DNA of 46,134 nucleotides from Deltaproteobacteria bacterium (GTDB lineage: Bacteria > Desulfobacterota > Binatia > UBA9968): positions 1 through 46,134 of the forward strand of contig VGTH01000046.1 of assembly GCA_016874755.1 (NCBI GenBank), read 5' to 3'. Within the stretch, counting starts at the first letter, position 1; each line of letters begins with the position of its first letter. The translations under genes and the position numbers were made by a program. Of the stretch, positions 8,653-16,525 are shown one piece after another. Below the pieces are notes generated by a model that saw only the letters and a program-made list of their open reading frames with translations, was not told where the DNA came from and made no database searches.

Positions 8653-8816
8653 GATTCCCACTCCCGTCCTTCGTGCGCTTTGTGGTGAGTGAATAGACAA
8701 GGCGTTCATACGCGCGGCATCATAGCACTTAAATTTCTGCAAATCGCCACACCTCGCCTTGACTCGACAAACTTTTAAGGGCTATTTTGCTGCCAGCCAG
8801 AACCAAGGAGAACGTT

Positions 8817-9587
8817 ATGATTGAAGGACTGAAAGATAAGGTCGTCATCGTCACCGGCGGCGGCCACGGCATCGGCCGCGCCTATTGTCACGGCTTCGCC
8901 GAAGCCGGCGCGCGCGTTGTCGTCGCCGACATCGATCAACCGGCGGCGGAAAAAGTTGCCGGCGAAGTGGTCAAGCAATTCGACGGCAAGGCGCTTGCCG
9001 CTAAAGTTGACGTTGCCAACGAGCAATCGGCCAAGGACATGGCGACGCTGGCGCTCGACAAGTTCAACCGCATCGATGTCTTGGTCAACAACGCGGCAAT
9101 CTTCTCGACGATTCCGATGAACCGCGGCGGCATCGACAGCATCGACCCCGATGAATGGGACCGCATGATGCGGGTCAACTTGAAAGGTCTGTTTTTCTGC
9201 AGCCGCGCCGTGCTGCCGACCATGCGCAAGCAGAAATCGGGTAAAATCATCAACATCTCGTCGGGCACCGCGCTCAACGGCAGCGCCGGGCGGATTCATT
9301 ACGTGACCTCGAAAGCCGGCGTCATCGGCTTCACCCGCTGCCTGGCGCGCGAAGTCGGCGACGACAACATCAACGTCAACGCCATCGCGCCGGGCTCGAC
9401 CTTGTCGGAAGAGAATCCCAGCGAAGAAGTGCTGAAGATGCGCGGCGCGCGCTTGGCCGATCGCGCCCTGAAACGATTGCAATTGCCCAAGGACTTGGTC
9501 GGCACCATGCTGTTCCTGGCCTCGCCGCTGAGCGATTTCATGACCGGCCAGACCGTCGCCGTCGATGGCGGCGTCTCTTTTCTCTAG
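8817..9587 (+). CDS. SDR family oxidoreductase
   Basis: Classical SDR of 256 residues. TGGGHGIGRA binds the dinucleotide, VVADIDQ after the second strand indicates an NAD(H) preference, NNAAIFS follows, and the active site is INISSGT with YVTSKAGVIG (Ser...Tyr-xxx-Lys). It ends with the family motif FMTGQTVAVDGGV. The frame opens at TTG 8787, but the ATG at 8817 has AAGGAG (8805-8810) six bases upstream. The alpha/beta hydrolase starts 9 nt after its stop and is followed by an overlapping binding-protein gene, so the three are one transcriptional unit, probably for a shared substrate. The precise substrate is not predictable. Confidence 0.9.
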   Translation: MIEGLKDKVVIVTGGGHGIGRAYCHGFAEAGARVVVADIDQPAAEKVAGEVVKQFDGKALAAKVDVANEQSAKDMATLALDKFNRIDVLVNNAAIFSTIPMNRGGIDSIDPDEWDRMMRVNLKGLFFCSRAVLPTMRKQKSGKIINISSGTALNGSAGRIHYVTSKAGVIGFTRCLAREVGDDNINVNAIAPGSTLSEENPSEEVLKMRGARLADRALKRLQLPKDLVGTMLFLASPLSDFMTGQTVAVDGGVSFL

Positions 9588-9596
9588 GAAGGTTCG

Positions 9597-10427
9597 ATGG
9601 CGGCGTACCAGCATCGAAACATTCTCGTCGGCGACATCCGCACCCACTTCCTCGAGGCCGGCAGCGGACCCGATTTGGTTTTGCTGCACGGCGGCGAGTA
9701 TGGCGCCTCGGCGGAGATTACTTGGCGCCACAACATCGACGCGTTGGCACAGCGCTTTCATGTCGTTGCACCCGACATTCTCGGCTGGGGCCAAACCGAC
9801 AAGCTTTACAGTTTTTCCGATCCGGCCGGTTTGCGCATCAAGCATTTGCAGCGTTTTCTCGAAGCGCTTGGCATCGGCAAAGCCTACTTCGTCGGCAACT
9901 CAGCCGGCGGCGGGCTCGTACTGCGTGCATCGGTGCGAAAGCCGGCGCCGCTGCAGATTCTCAAAATGGTCACCATCTGCGGCAACGCCAGCGTGTTCAA
10001 GACCAACTCCCAGGCCGATCTGGAAAACTACACACCTTCGTTTGATAACATGAAAAAGATCGTCGCGTTGCTCTACCACGACAAGAAATGGCAGAGCGAA
10101 GAAAACATCCGCGAGCGCTACGAGGCGTCGATTATTCCCGGCGCCTGGGAGACGTTATCCGCGGCGCGCCTGCGCAGCCCAGCGCACCAGGTGCGCTCGA
10201 CCACCGACGAGTTCGTCCGGCAGCTCTCGCGATTGTCGATTGCGTTATTGATCATGTCCTGCGACCATGACCCATTGAACCAAAGCGACTGGGACGTTAA
10301 CTTTCAAAAGATCGTGCCAGGCTCGCAGGTGCACCGTTTTAAGCACTCAGCGCATGAGCCGCAGATCGAAGAGACCGAGGAGTTTAATCGCGTGCTGACT
10401 GAGTTTTTACTTGGAGGTGAAAAATGA
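9597..10427 (+). CDS. alpha/beta fold hydrolase (meta-cleavage-product hydrolase-like)
   Basis: Alpha/beta hydrolase, 276 residues. The oxyanion-hole motif LLHGG (29-33), the nucleophile elbow GNSAGG (Ser102), an acidic residue in MSCDHDP and the final His in KHSAHEP form the expected catalytic set. Overall spacing, including WRHNIDALAQRFHVVAPDIL, resembles MhpC/BphD-type C-C hydrolases of aromatic meta-cleavage pathways, but also plain esterases, so specificity is uncertain. The RBS is AGGAAGG just before the ATG. Its stop overlaps the next gene's start (ATGA, 10424-10427), so translation of the binding protein is coupled to it. Confidence 0.85.
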   Translation: MAAYQHRNILVGDIRTHFLEAGSGPDLVLLHGGEYGASAEITWRHNIDALAQRFHVVAPDILGWGQTDKLYSFSDPAGLRIKHLQRFLEALGIGKAYFVGNSAGGGLVLRASVRKPAPLQILKMVTICGNASVFKTNSQADLENYTPSFDNMKKIVALLYHDKKWQSEENIRERYEASIIPGAWETLSAARLRSPAHQVRSTTDEFVRQLSRLSIALLIMSCDHDPLNQSDWDVNFQKIVPGSQVHRFKHSAHEPQIEETEEFNRVLTEFLLGGEK

Positions 10428-11425
10428 TCCGACCGATCCGATGGATCGGACCGATCGGTCTGATGTTCTTTGTGATGTTCGCAAGCGTCTGCCACGCCCA
10501 GCAACTCACCCGCCTCAAGACCTCCTACAGCGCGCTCACCGCCAACATGGCGGCCTATTGGCTCGCCAAAGAAGCCAAAGTTTTCGAGAAGCACGGGCTC
10601 AGCGTTGACGTTGTGCTGATCGAAAGCGGCGTCACCACCGTGCAGGCGCTCACCGCCGGTGAAACGCAGATTGCCATGGGCGGCGGTACTGTGGCGGTCA
10701 GCAGCAATTTGGCCGGCAGCGACATTATCTCGATCTCTAGCATCGAAAGCCGCATGCCCTATGCGCTGCTGACGCAGAAGGAGATTCGTTCCTTCGAGCA
10801 ACTGAAGGGCAAACGGCTGGCGGTATCGCGCTTTGGCAGCGCCTCCGATTTGGCCGCGCGGCTGATTCTGCAACGCTATGGCTTAGTGCCTGATAAAGAG
10901 GTGACGATTCTTCAAACCGGCGGCACCAGCACGCGCCTTTCTGCGCTGAGCAAAAAGAGCGTCGATGCCACGGTGCTGACGCCGGAATTTTTCCAAGTGG
11001 GCAAGAAGGGCGGCTTCACGATCCTCACCGACCCGACGCAGTACGATATCCCTTTCCCGCAGCTCGAGGTGATCACGACCCGCTCCTATGTAAAAGCGCA
11101 GACCGACATCGTGACCCGCTACATGCGCGCCATCGTTGAAGGCATCTACATGGTTAAACAAAACCCGGAGCCCTCGATTGCCGCCTTGAGAAAGTATCTC
11201 AAAATCGACGACCGCGAAGCGCTCGAAGACGTCTACAAGCTCTACAAAGAGTTATACCAGCCGATTCCGCATGTCTCCCCCGCCGCCATCCAAACCCAAC
11301 TTACTTGGATGGCGGAAAAAGATTCGCGCGCCAAAGCCGCCAAGCCCGAGCAGTTCATCGACGGCACGATCATGCGTGAGATCGAGAAGAGCGGCTTCGC
11401 GACGAGACTCTACCAGCAGAAATAA
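10424..11425 (+). CDS. NMT1/THI5-like ABC transporter substrate-binding protein
   Basis: Exported binding protein, 333 residues. The N terminus (MIRPIRWIGPIGLMFF) is partly encoded by a GATCGG-type repeat and leads into a hydrophobic signal sequence ending CHAQQ. Conserved parts are TSYSALTANMAAYWLAKEA, GKRLAVSRFGSASDLAARLI, ILQTGGTSTRLSALS and the terminal motif EIEKSGFATRLYQQ, marking it as a paralogue of the proteins at 2344, 20533 and 39631. GGAGGTG lies 5-7 nt before the ATG, inside the previous gene. Third gene of the SDR-hydrolase-binding-protein unit; no permease follows. A perfect palindrome occurs three bases after the stop. Confidence 0.88.
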   Translation: MIRPIRWIGPIGLMFFVMFASVCHAQQLTRLKTSYSALTANMAAYWLAKEAKVFEKHGLSVDVVLIESGVTTVQALTAGETQIAMGGGTVAVSSNLAGSDIISISSIESRMPYALLTQKEIRSFEQLKGKRLAVSRFGSASDLAARLILQRYGLVPDKEVTILQTGGTSTRLSALSKKSVDATVLTPEFFQVGKKGGFTILTDPTQYDIPFPQLEVITTRSYVKAQTDIVTRYMRAIVEGIYMVKQNPEPSIAALRKYLKIDDREALEDVYKLYKELYQPIPHVSPAAIQTQLTWMAEKDSRAKAAKPEQFIDGTIMREIEKSGFATRLYQQK

Positions 11426-11427
11426 GC

Positions 11428-11457
11428 TGTAGGGACAGGTCGCGACCTGTCCCTACA
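11428..11457. repeat. perfect 30-bp palindrome after binding-protein gene
   Basis: Perfect inverted repeat, arms TGTAGGGACAGGTCG and CGACCTGTCCCTACA with no loop, three bases after the stop at 11425. It belongs with similar CCCTAC-ending palindromes at 30529-30549, 32919-32940 and 34030-34051. It can form a hairpin and may end transcription of the unit, but the following T-rich sequence is not a clean U-run. Confidence 0.8.
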
Positions 11458-11595
11458 CATTTTCTCTTCTAATCGTCGTCGTCACCGCCGACAGCGTTGA
11501 CCAAGCCGAACATGCGGTCGTTTAGAATATGCCCGCGGTTTAGGGCGGCCGGAACGAGCCCCCGAAAGGGCATGCGAAAAACACCGTCTAAGGAT

Positions 11596-13032
11596 TTACT
11601 TTTCCAAGACCATCGATGGAGGGGTATGACCAAACCCGGTGGATTTTTCGAAAGCGTACGCCATTTGGAGCACGGAAAAATCCATCCGATGGCGGCCAAC
11701 GATTTGGATGCCCACGGGGAGCCCGTTTGAGCTAAATCCAGCGGGAACTGACATGGCGGGACCGAACGTCGTCGTGATCCAGTAGGCCGATTTCATCCAG
11801 TCCAGATAACTCTCCATCTTGATGCCGTCGATTGCATGGGGCCAATCGACCGTTGCGTCGAAGGGCGGCACTTGATTCACAACGCAAACGAGAAATTCAT
11901 ATTTCTCGAAGAACTGGCGCAGGCGCTCGAGCAAGGCGCCATGTCGGGCCATCGCCCGCGCCACCTCAGCGCCGCTTAAACGGCTGCCCGACTCTATCTG
12001 CCATACCGCTTCCGGTTTCATTTGCCGGCGGTGCTTTTCGAGCAGCGGGCCAAGTGTGTGAAAATAGTGCCACGCGCGCAGGGTGAGAAAGACCTCGTCC
12101 GCGTCAGAGAAATCCGGACAAGTGTCTTCGACCACACAGCCAAGATTTTCAAACGTCTTGCGTTGCTGTGCCAAAACCGCGCGCACCTGCGCGTCCACGG
12201 GCAAGCCGCCCAAATCGAGCGACCAAGCGACACGCACCTCTTTGAAATCACGCTCCAGCGGTTGAGCGAATTGATTCAGCTCGGACGGATAACAGAGCGG
12301 ATCGCGCCCATCGGCGCCCGCCATCGCGCTCAGCAGAAACGCCACGTCAGAGACCGAGCGCGCCATCGGTCCTTTCACCGTGAAGCCAAGAAACGGCAGA
12401 GCGGTGGGCGCTGCAGGCACGAGCCCCACCGTCGGCCGCAGCGCAACGATATTGTTGAAATTGGCCGGATTGCGCAGCGAACCCCCAAGATCGCTGCCGC
12501 TTGCTAGCGGCAGCAAACCCGCCGCCAGCGCCGCCCCGGCGCCGCCGCTCGACCCACCTGCGGATTTGGTCAAGTCGTAGGGATTAAGAGTCTTGCCATA
12601 GACAGCATTGTACGAGTGCGAGCCCATGCCAAACTCGGAAATGTTGGTCTTGCCGATGGGAATCACGCCGGCGCGGCGCAGCCGTTCGGCCAATACGGAA
12701 TCTTCCTGCGGCATGAAACCTTTGAAAATCAGCGAGCCGCGCGTCATCGGAAAGCCGACGGCGGGATCCAGCTCTTTGAAGGCGAACGGCAGTCCGTGCA
12801 GCGGTCCAACACTTTCGCCGCCCGCGAGCCGCCGGTCCGCTTCGTCGGCCAGCGCGAGGCATTGCTCATCCGGCAGCTTGGCGACGATGGCGTTGATCTT
12901 TGGATTGAAGCGCTCGATTTGCGCGAGAAAAGCGCCCATCACTTCGCGCGCGCTCACTGCGCGCGCGCGCAGCGCCTGCGCCAGGGCGCGGGCGCTCATA
13001 AAACATATTTCGCTAGGTTTGAACAAACTCAA
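11596..13032 (-). CDS. amidase signature family protein
   Basis: Amidase-signature enzyme of 478 residues, hydrolysing an amide to acid and ammonia. The catalytic Lys-cisSer-Ser triad is visible: Lys in LPFAFKELD, the Gly/Ser-rich signature KSAGGSSGGAGAALAAG and the nucleophile Ser in GSDLGGSLRNPA. The remaining family blocks (TVGLVPAAP, GPMARSVSDVAFLL) are in order, and the C terminus contains PAGFSSNGLPVGIQIVG. Last gene of a five-gene minus-strand run; it starts 10 nt after the PNPOx-like gene. Substrate unknown; amidases of this kind in catabolic clusters may act on amides or on N-acyl intermediates. Confidence 0.9.
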   Translation of the reverse strand: MSLFKPSEICFMSARALAQALRARAVSAREVMGAFLAQIERFNPKINAIVAKLPDEQCLALADEADRRLAGGESVGPLHGLPFAFKELDPAVGFPMTRGSLIFKGFMPQEDSVLAERLRRAGVIPIGKTNISEFGMGSHSYNAVYGKTLNPYDLTKSAGGSSGGAGAALAAGLLPLASGSDLGGSLRNPANFNNIVALRPTVGLVPAAPTALPFLGFTVKGPMARSVSDVAFLLSAMAGADGRDPLCYPSELNQFAQPLERDFKEVRVAWSLDLGGLPVDAQVRAVLAQQRKTFENLGCVVEDTCPDFSDADEVFLTLRAWHYFHTLGPLLEKHRRQMKPEAVWQIESGSRLSGAEVARAMARHGALLERLRQFFEKYEFLVCVVNQVPPFDATVDWPHAIDGIKMESYLDWMKSAYWITTTFGPAMSVPAGFSSNGLPVGIQIVGRHRMDFSVLQMAYAFEKSTGFGHTPPSMVLEK

Positions 13033-13042
13033 TCTACGACGC

Positions 13043-13588
13043 TTAGATCCCCGGCTCCTTCACCCCCACCGGCGGCGTGCCCTCATTTTTCGTGATCTCT
13101 TCAACGTCCCATAGTTTAGAGAACTTAAGTGCGCGCGGGCAGTGGCTGTAGGCTTGCTCCACATCGATCAACAAGCCTTGCAGGATCTCGGCATTCTTGT
13201 CGGCGTTGAAAACTTCGAGCTGCGCGCCGTTCATGTCGCTGCGATCGACGATCTTGACCCGGCCATTGATCCGCACCGTGTTGCCAACACCCGGTATGAA
13301 GAAAATCAGGCCGACTTTGGGATTACTCTCGATGTTGCCATAGCCATGAAACAACTTGTTGCCTGCGACGTCGGGGAGAAATAGCGGCTTGGCGTTCAAC
13401 ACCTTGGCGAAACCTGGTTTACCGCCCTTGGGTGAGGCGTCACAATCGCCGTCGGTATTGCTAGTCGCCATGACACAGAAGGGGGAATGGCGGATAAAGT
13501 CCTGAATCCACGGGTGCATGGTCGGGCGGACTTTGCCCGCGGTGCGTTCCGCAGGGTAACCGAACTTTGCTTGAAAACTAGATGACAT
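13043..13588 (-). CDS. pyridoxamine 5'-phosphate oxidase-like (flavin split-barrel) protein
   Basis: Split-barrel protein of the PNPOx-like superfamily, 181 residues from the ATG at 13588 (the frame is open to 13609). Recognisable parts are FIRHSPFCVMATSNTDGDCD, SPKGGKPGFAKV, LFLPDVAGNKLFHGYGNIE and NPKVGLIFFIPGVGNTVRING, the flavin-binding core of the subgroup often annotated as flavin-nucleotide-binding or MSMEG_1061-like. It may be an FMN- or F420-dependent oxidoreductase. It lies 21 nt after the TIR gene and 10 nt before the amidase, with GAAGGGAG ahead of the start codon, so expression within one transcript is likely. Confidence 0.8.
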   Translation of the reverse strand: MSSSFQAKFGYPAERTAGKVRPTMHPWIQDFIRHSPFCVMATSNTDGDCDASPKGGKPGFAKVLNAKPLFLPDVAGNKLFHGYGNIESNPKVGLIFFIPGVGNTVRINGRVKIVDRSDMNGAQLEVFNADKNAEILQGLLIDVEQAYSHCPRALKFSKLWDVEEITKNEGTPPVGVKEPGI

Positions 13589-13609
13589 AGCTCCCTTCTT
13601 TCTCCACAA

Positions 13610-14395
13610 TCAGGCTCGGCCGGTTTTGCGCGACTCGGACTTCATAAGGAACGACGTTGCGCTGCGGATGCGCCACCGAGACAATAGCTTCGCCGACGCG
13701 CTTTTCAGACGCGGTGAAATGTATCGCCACAAAAACCATCCGACTAGCACCGTCCCCGCCAAGGTCCAACGCGGTGACATCTCCTTTGAATCTACACCCA
13801 TCATGCCCGCGATCATAAGCATGATCATAGCGCCTCCTATGATCGCGATCGGCATGACAAAGAAAAAGATCGCACACGCTGAGACAAGCCGGCAAAACCA
13901 GACACTTCCCGGGCGGCCTAGCCCCGGGCCGATACTCGAATTGTCACTCGGATCTTGAATCGCTCCGAGCTCCGGAGGAACCGGCAAAGGATTAGACAAC
14001 GGCATGGGTGGCGGCAAAGCGCCGACCGCTTTCGCTAGCGCCAATGCGGCTCGTTCCTCCGGTACACGATAGTCGACGAATCGGATCGCCGCCAAATCGG
14101 CGGGCAGACCTTTCGCCCCAAGGTCGCCAACTAAGATTGGCAATGTAACCTTCCCCAATGCCCGCGCGTACCCCAATTCTTCACGACAAGCTTTTGACTC
14201 AAGAGAGTCCACCGACAGCGCAGCCACAAACACATCGGCGCGGCGAATATTGTCGAGTATCGCATCCCACCACCTGTGACCACCGACCAGCTCGCGATCG
14301 ATCCAGACATCGTGGCCGAGAAACTCTAAAGCGCGGACGATAGCGTCGACACCCACTGCATCGACTCGCGCATAGCTAATGAAGAAGCGTGACAT
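13610..14395 (-). CDS. TIR-domain protein with C-terminal membrane segments
   Basis: TIR domain occupies residues 1-about 130: it starts FFISYARVD, continues GHDVWIDREL and DNIRRADVFVAALSVDS, and has the helix SKACREELGYA where E73 matches the catalytic Glu of NAD-cleaving TIR domains. A proline-rich linker (PPPMPLSNPLPVPPE) leads to two hydrophobic regions (about 161-199 and 210-226) and a basic tail, so the TIR domain is probably cytoplasmic and membrane-anchored. TIR proteins of bacteria commonly act as NADases or nucleotide-signal makers in immunity. Here the gene lies between 3-hydroxyanthranilate dioxygenase (27 nt) and a PNPOx-like gene (21 nt), an odd place for a defence gene. Base composition is like that of its neighbours. 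Confidence 0.85.
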   Translation of the reverse strand: MSRFFISYARVDAVGVDAIVRALEFLGHDVWIDRELVGGHRWWDAILDNIRRADVFVAALSVDSLESKACREELGYARALGKVTLPILVGDLGAKGLPADLAAIRFVDYRVPEERAALALAKAVGALPPPMPLSNPLPVPPELGAIQDPSDNSSIGPGLGRPGSVWFCRLVSACAIFFFVMPIAIIGGAMIMLMIAGMMGVDSKEMSPRWTLAGTVLVGWFLWRYISPRLKSASAKLLSRWRIRSATSFLMKSESRKTGRA

Positions 14396-14422
14396 CGGCG
14401 ATTTGGGTCGGGCGCTAAAGGA

Positions 14423-14980
14423 TTATTTCTTGTCGTCGAGAAAGGTGAGCCGTTCGGCCATCGGTGTTTCCGGAAACACATAGCCACACGATTTGCACGT
14501 GCGCAAAGCCGCGTTAGCGTTGAACTCGCTATAGACCGCGGTGACCTGTTCGGGAATATTTCCCTGACTCACCGGACGCGACAACACCACCTCGTCGCAG
14601 CTTTCGCAAAACCAGGCGAACTCCTCCTTCTCATCGGCTTTGCGCTTGCGCTCGATCACTAGACCCCAGGTGTTGTCAAAACGGCGCGGCGAATGGGGCA
14701 TGCCACCGGGCAGCACGAAAATCTCCCCTTCTTTGATGCGAACATTCTGCCGCCGCTCTCCCTGTGGTTTCACCACCAGCTCCATCTCGCCTTGCACTTG
14801 ATAGAAAAATTCGTCGCCGGGTTGAATATGAAAATCGAGCCGTGTATTCGGCCCGCGCAGGATCATGACGAGAAAATCTTTATGGCTAACCAGCAACTTA
14901 TTGGTCCGCAACGGCGGATTGAAAAACGATTGGTTTTCCGCCACCCATTTCTTCAGATTGTACGTAGAGAGAAAATCCAT
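14423..14980 (-). CDS. nbaC: 3-hydroxyanthranilate 3,4-dioxygenase
   Basis: Cupin ring-cleaving dioxygenase, 185 residues, converting 3-hydroxyanthranilate to 2-amino-3-carboxymuconate semialdehyde in tryptophan/2-nitrobenzoate breakdown or de novo NAD synthesis. Iron ligands H51, E57 and H96, substrate-binding R47, R99 and E110 (in RGPNTRLDFH, GDEFFYQ, GGMPHSPRR and GLVIERKR) and the C-terminal rubredoxin-like cysteines C125, C128, C162 and C165 all appear at family positions. The frame opens at TTG 14995, but the ATG at 14980 has GAGGG upstream and gives the standard N terminus. Starts 11 nt after the PqqC-like gene. No ACMS decarboxylase or kynureninase is immediately adjacent, although ACMSD-type amidohydrolases occur at 29-32 kb. 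Confidence 0.93.
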   Translation of the reverse strand: MDFLSTYNLKKWVAENQSFFNPPLRTNKLLVSHKDFLVMILRGPNTRLDFHIQPGDEFFYQVQGEMELVVKPQGERRQNVRIKEGEIFVLPGGMPHSPRRFDNTWGLVIERKRKADEKEEFAWFCESCDEVVLSRPVSQGNIPEQVTAVYSEFNANAALRTCKSCGYVFPETPMAERLTFLDDKK

Positions 14981-14991
14981 GCGTTGGGCCC

Positions 14992-15780
14992 TCAATACGG
15001 TTCGTTGGGAAAGAACTCGGGAAGGTCCTTGCCGATTGTATACCGCGGCAAATTAGTTCCCGTGATTTGCGCCGAATAAAGACCGTCAAAGAAAATCCAC
15101 CAAACAGACTTGGTCCGAATAATCGTGTCCCAAATCTTATTCTGCATGTCTTTGGTTTTGGAATATTTGTGCACGAACTCTTCGCCCATGCCGCCATGGC
15201 CTTCATCGGCTTCGATATGCTCAAGGAACCAGATCAGCTTCTCGCGCGGCAAACCGTAGTGCTTCTCAAAGGCGGGCACGAACATTTTTGCCACGCGCAC
15301 ATTGGTCTGCTCGCCGAGCACGCTGCCCGAGGCGAGCCCTTCCGGTGTGCTGCGATATTTGTTGATGTGCATCAGCATCGTCACGGCCAAAATCGTTGAC
15401 GGCAACACCGGCGCGTGTTCCAAATCCTCGGCACGCAAACCGAGCGCTTCGCCAAATTGAAGGTACATAGCTTGATGGCCGGTAAACCGGTCGCCCGTGC
15501 CACCCATTTCTTCACTAAAGGCCTTTGAGATCGCCTTCTGATCGGCGATGGTCAGGCAGTTGGTGATCCGCTGCGCCGACCACCAGCTTGGAACTTTTTT
15601 CAGTTGGTAATCCTGCTTGGCGAAATCGATCAATTGTTCGCGGGTCAATTTGCCATCCACCAATAGTTTTACATACGGGTGATCCAAACGGGCGTTGCGG
15701 TCCAAGGCTTCGGCCTTGACCATGCCGATGAACTCGTCCTGGCCGTAGGGTTCCACTCTGTCAAAATCAAATCGCGACAT
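14992..15780 (-). CDS. PqqC/TenA-like iron-containing (heme-oxygenase-fold) oxidoreductase
   Basis: All-alpha protein (262 residues) of the TenA/PqqC heme-oxygenase-like superfamily. Candidate metal ligands fit the diiron-oxidase pattern: Glu in SEEMGG (about 90), His102 in DRFTGHQ, and the HxxxDxxH run in LEHIEADEGHGG about 100 residues later. The region FAKQDYQLKKVPSWWSAQ is typical of the C-terminal half of PqqC-like proteins. Members include diiron oxygenases and dehydrating enzymes, so the reaction is open. First gene of the run that continues with 3-hydroxyanthranilate dioxygenase, TIR, PNPOx-like and amidase; oxidation of an aromatic or amino compound is plausible. Confidence 0.8.
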   Translation of the reverse strand: MSRFDFDRVEPYGQDEFIGMVKAEALDRNARLDHPYVKLLVDGKLTREQLIDFAKQDYQLKKVPSWWSAQRITNCLTIADQKAISKAFSEEMGGTGDRFTGHQAMYLQFGEALGLRAEDLEHAPVLPSTILAVTMLMHINKYRSTPEGLASGSVLGEQTNVRVAKMFVPAFEKHYGLPREKLIWFLEHIEADEGHGGMGEEFVHKYSKTKDMQNKIWDTIIRTKSVWWIFFDGLYSAQITGTNLPRYTIGKDLPEFFPNEPY

Positions 15781-15796
15781 TACTGCTCCATGCTAA

Positions 15797-15900
15797 GAAT
15801 TTCACCACAGAGACGCCGCGAACACAGCGGGGAAGGGATTATGAAAATCAATTTTCCAACTCCGTCTTTTTTCCCTCTCTGCGCTCCGTGCCTCCGCAAT
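15797..15900. repeat. degenerate CACAGAGAC-type intergenic repeat
   Basis: Between two minus-strand genes, TTCACCACAGAGACGCCGCG and, downstream, CTCTCTGCGCTCCGTGCCTC are approximate inverted partners (CACCACAGAGACxCxGxG against CTCTGCGCTCCGTGxCTC). A related sequence lies at 37115-37185. It is a recurring non-coding element; no gene is visible in this stretch. Confidence 0.5.
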
Positions 15901-15903
15901 GAA

Positions 15904-16341
15904 TCATTTTCTTGTTCGCGCCCGGTTATCGAACTGGAACTTGTTGGCGTTGCAGGCAATCTCGACCCGGTTGCCGTCGGGATCGAGAAAACTGATCGAG
16001 CGATTGCCGGCGACGATCAGTGTCTCCGGCCCACTGACGACTGGGATCTTGCGGCGTTTGAGGATGGGATAAATCTTATCGATGATGTCGTCGGACTCGA
16101 CGTAAATACAGAAATGGTGCAACTTCGGCACACCGTTACTGCGCACTTGCCTTTTCCCTTTGGGCACCTGCATCAAGGCGACGTCGTGATGCTCGCGGCC
16201 GTAACTCAAAAACGTCAAGCCGACTTTGCGATTGCGCGCCGAAACCTTGAGACCCAAAATTTCGCGGTAAAATGTCTCCGATCTTTTGGAGTCGGCAACG
16301 TTGAGAACGATGTGACCCAGGGTGCCATCTTTCACGAGCAT
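15904..16341 (-). CDS. VOC (glyoxalase/bleomycin-resistance/dioxygenase) family protein
   Basis: Vicinal-oxygen-chelate protein of 145 residues. The paired beta-alpha-beta-beta-beta modules show GHIVLNVADSKRSETFYREI (first metal-site His) and LHHFCIYVESDDIIDKIYPI (second), ending with SISFLDPDGNRVEIAC where the last Glu is the usual metal ligand. The frame extends to TTG 16377; the ATG at 16341 matches family N termini, though neither has a clear RBS. It may act as extradiol-type dioxygenase, lyase or isomerase. Its place upstream of the dioxygenase/TIR run suggests related aromatic metabolism, but a repeat of about 120 nt separates them. Confidence 0.82.
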   Translation of the reverse strand: MLVKDGTLGHIVLNVADSKRSETFYREILGLKVSARNRKVGLTFLSYGREHHDVALMQVPKGKRQVRSNGVPKLHHFCIYVESDDIIDKIYPILKRRKIPVVSGPETLIVAGNRSISFLDPDGNRVEIACNANKFQFDNRARTRK

Positions 16342-16525
16342 GTTACGATCATTAGTTGCCGCTGGCCGCAGTGTCAAGGCAAGCGCGCTGCGCGCGGTTT
16401 CGCGTGTCGGGCTTCGGGTTTCGTGTTCTCAGGAGATGTGGGGTCAAGACCCATCGCCCGCTTCGATTTGACAGCTTTAGCACGGATGCGAGATATTCCG
16501 CGAAGGATCGAAGGAGCGCTGAGCT

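Noticed and set aside
8775-9845. 356-residue minus-strand open frame over the SDR gene
   Set aside because: Antisense shadow in GC-rich DNA; the plus-strand SDR and hydrolase have clear motifs and RBS, while this frame has no recognisable domain.
11469-11595. Minus-strand frame ending MFGLVNAVGGDDDD
   Set aside because: Short, no start with RBS, runs into the end of the amidase gene; not distinguishable from chance. This stretch otherwise holds only the palindrome at 11428.
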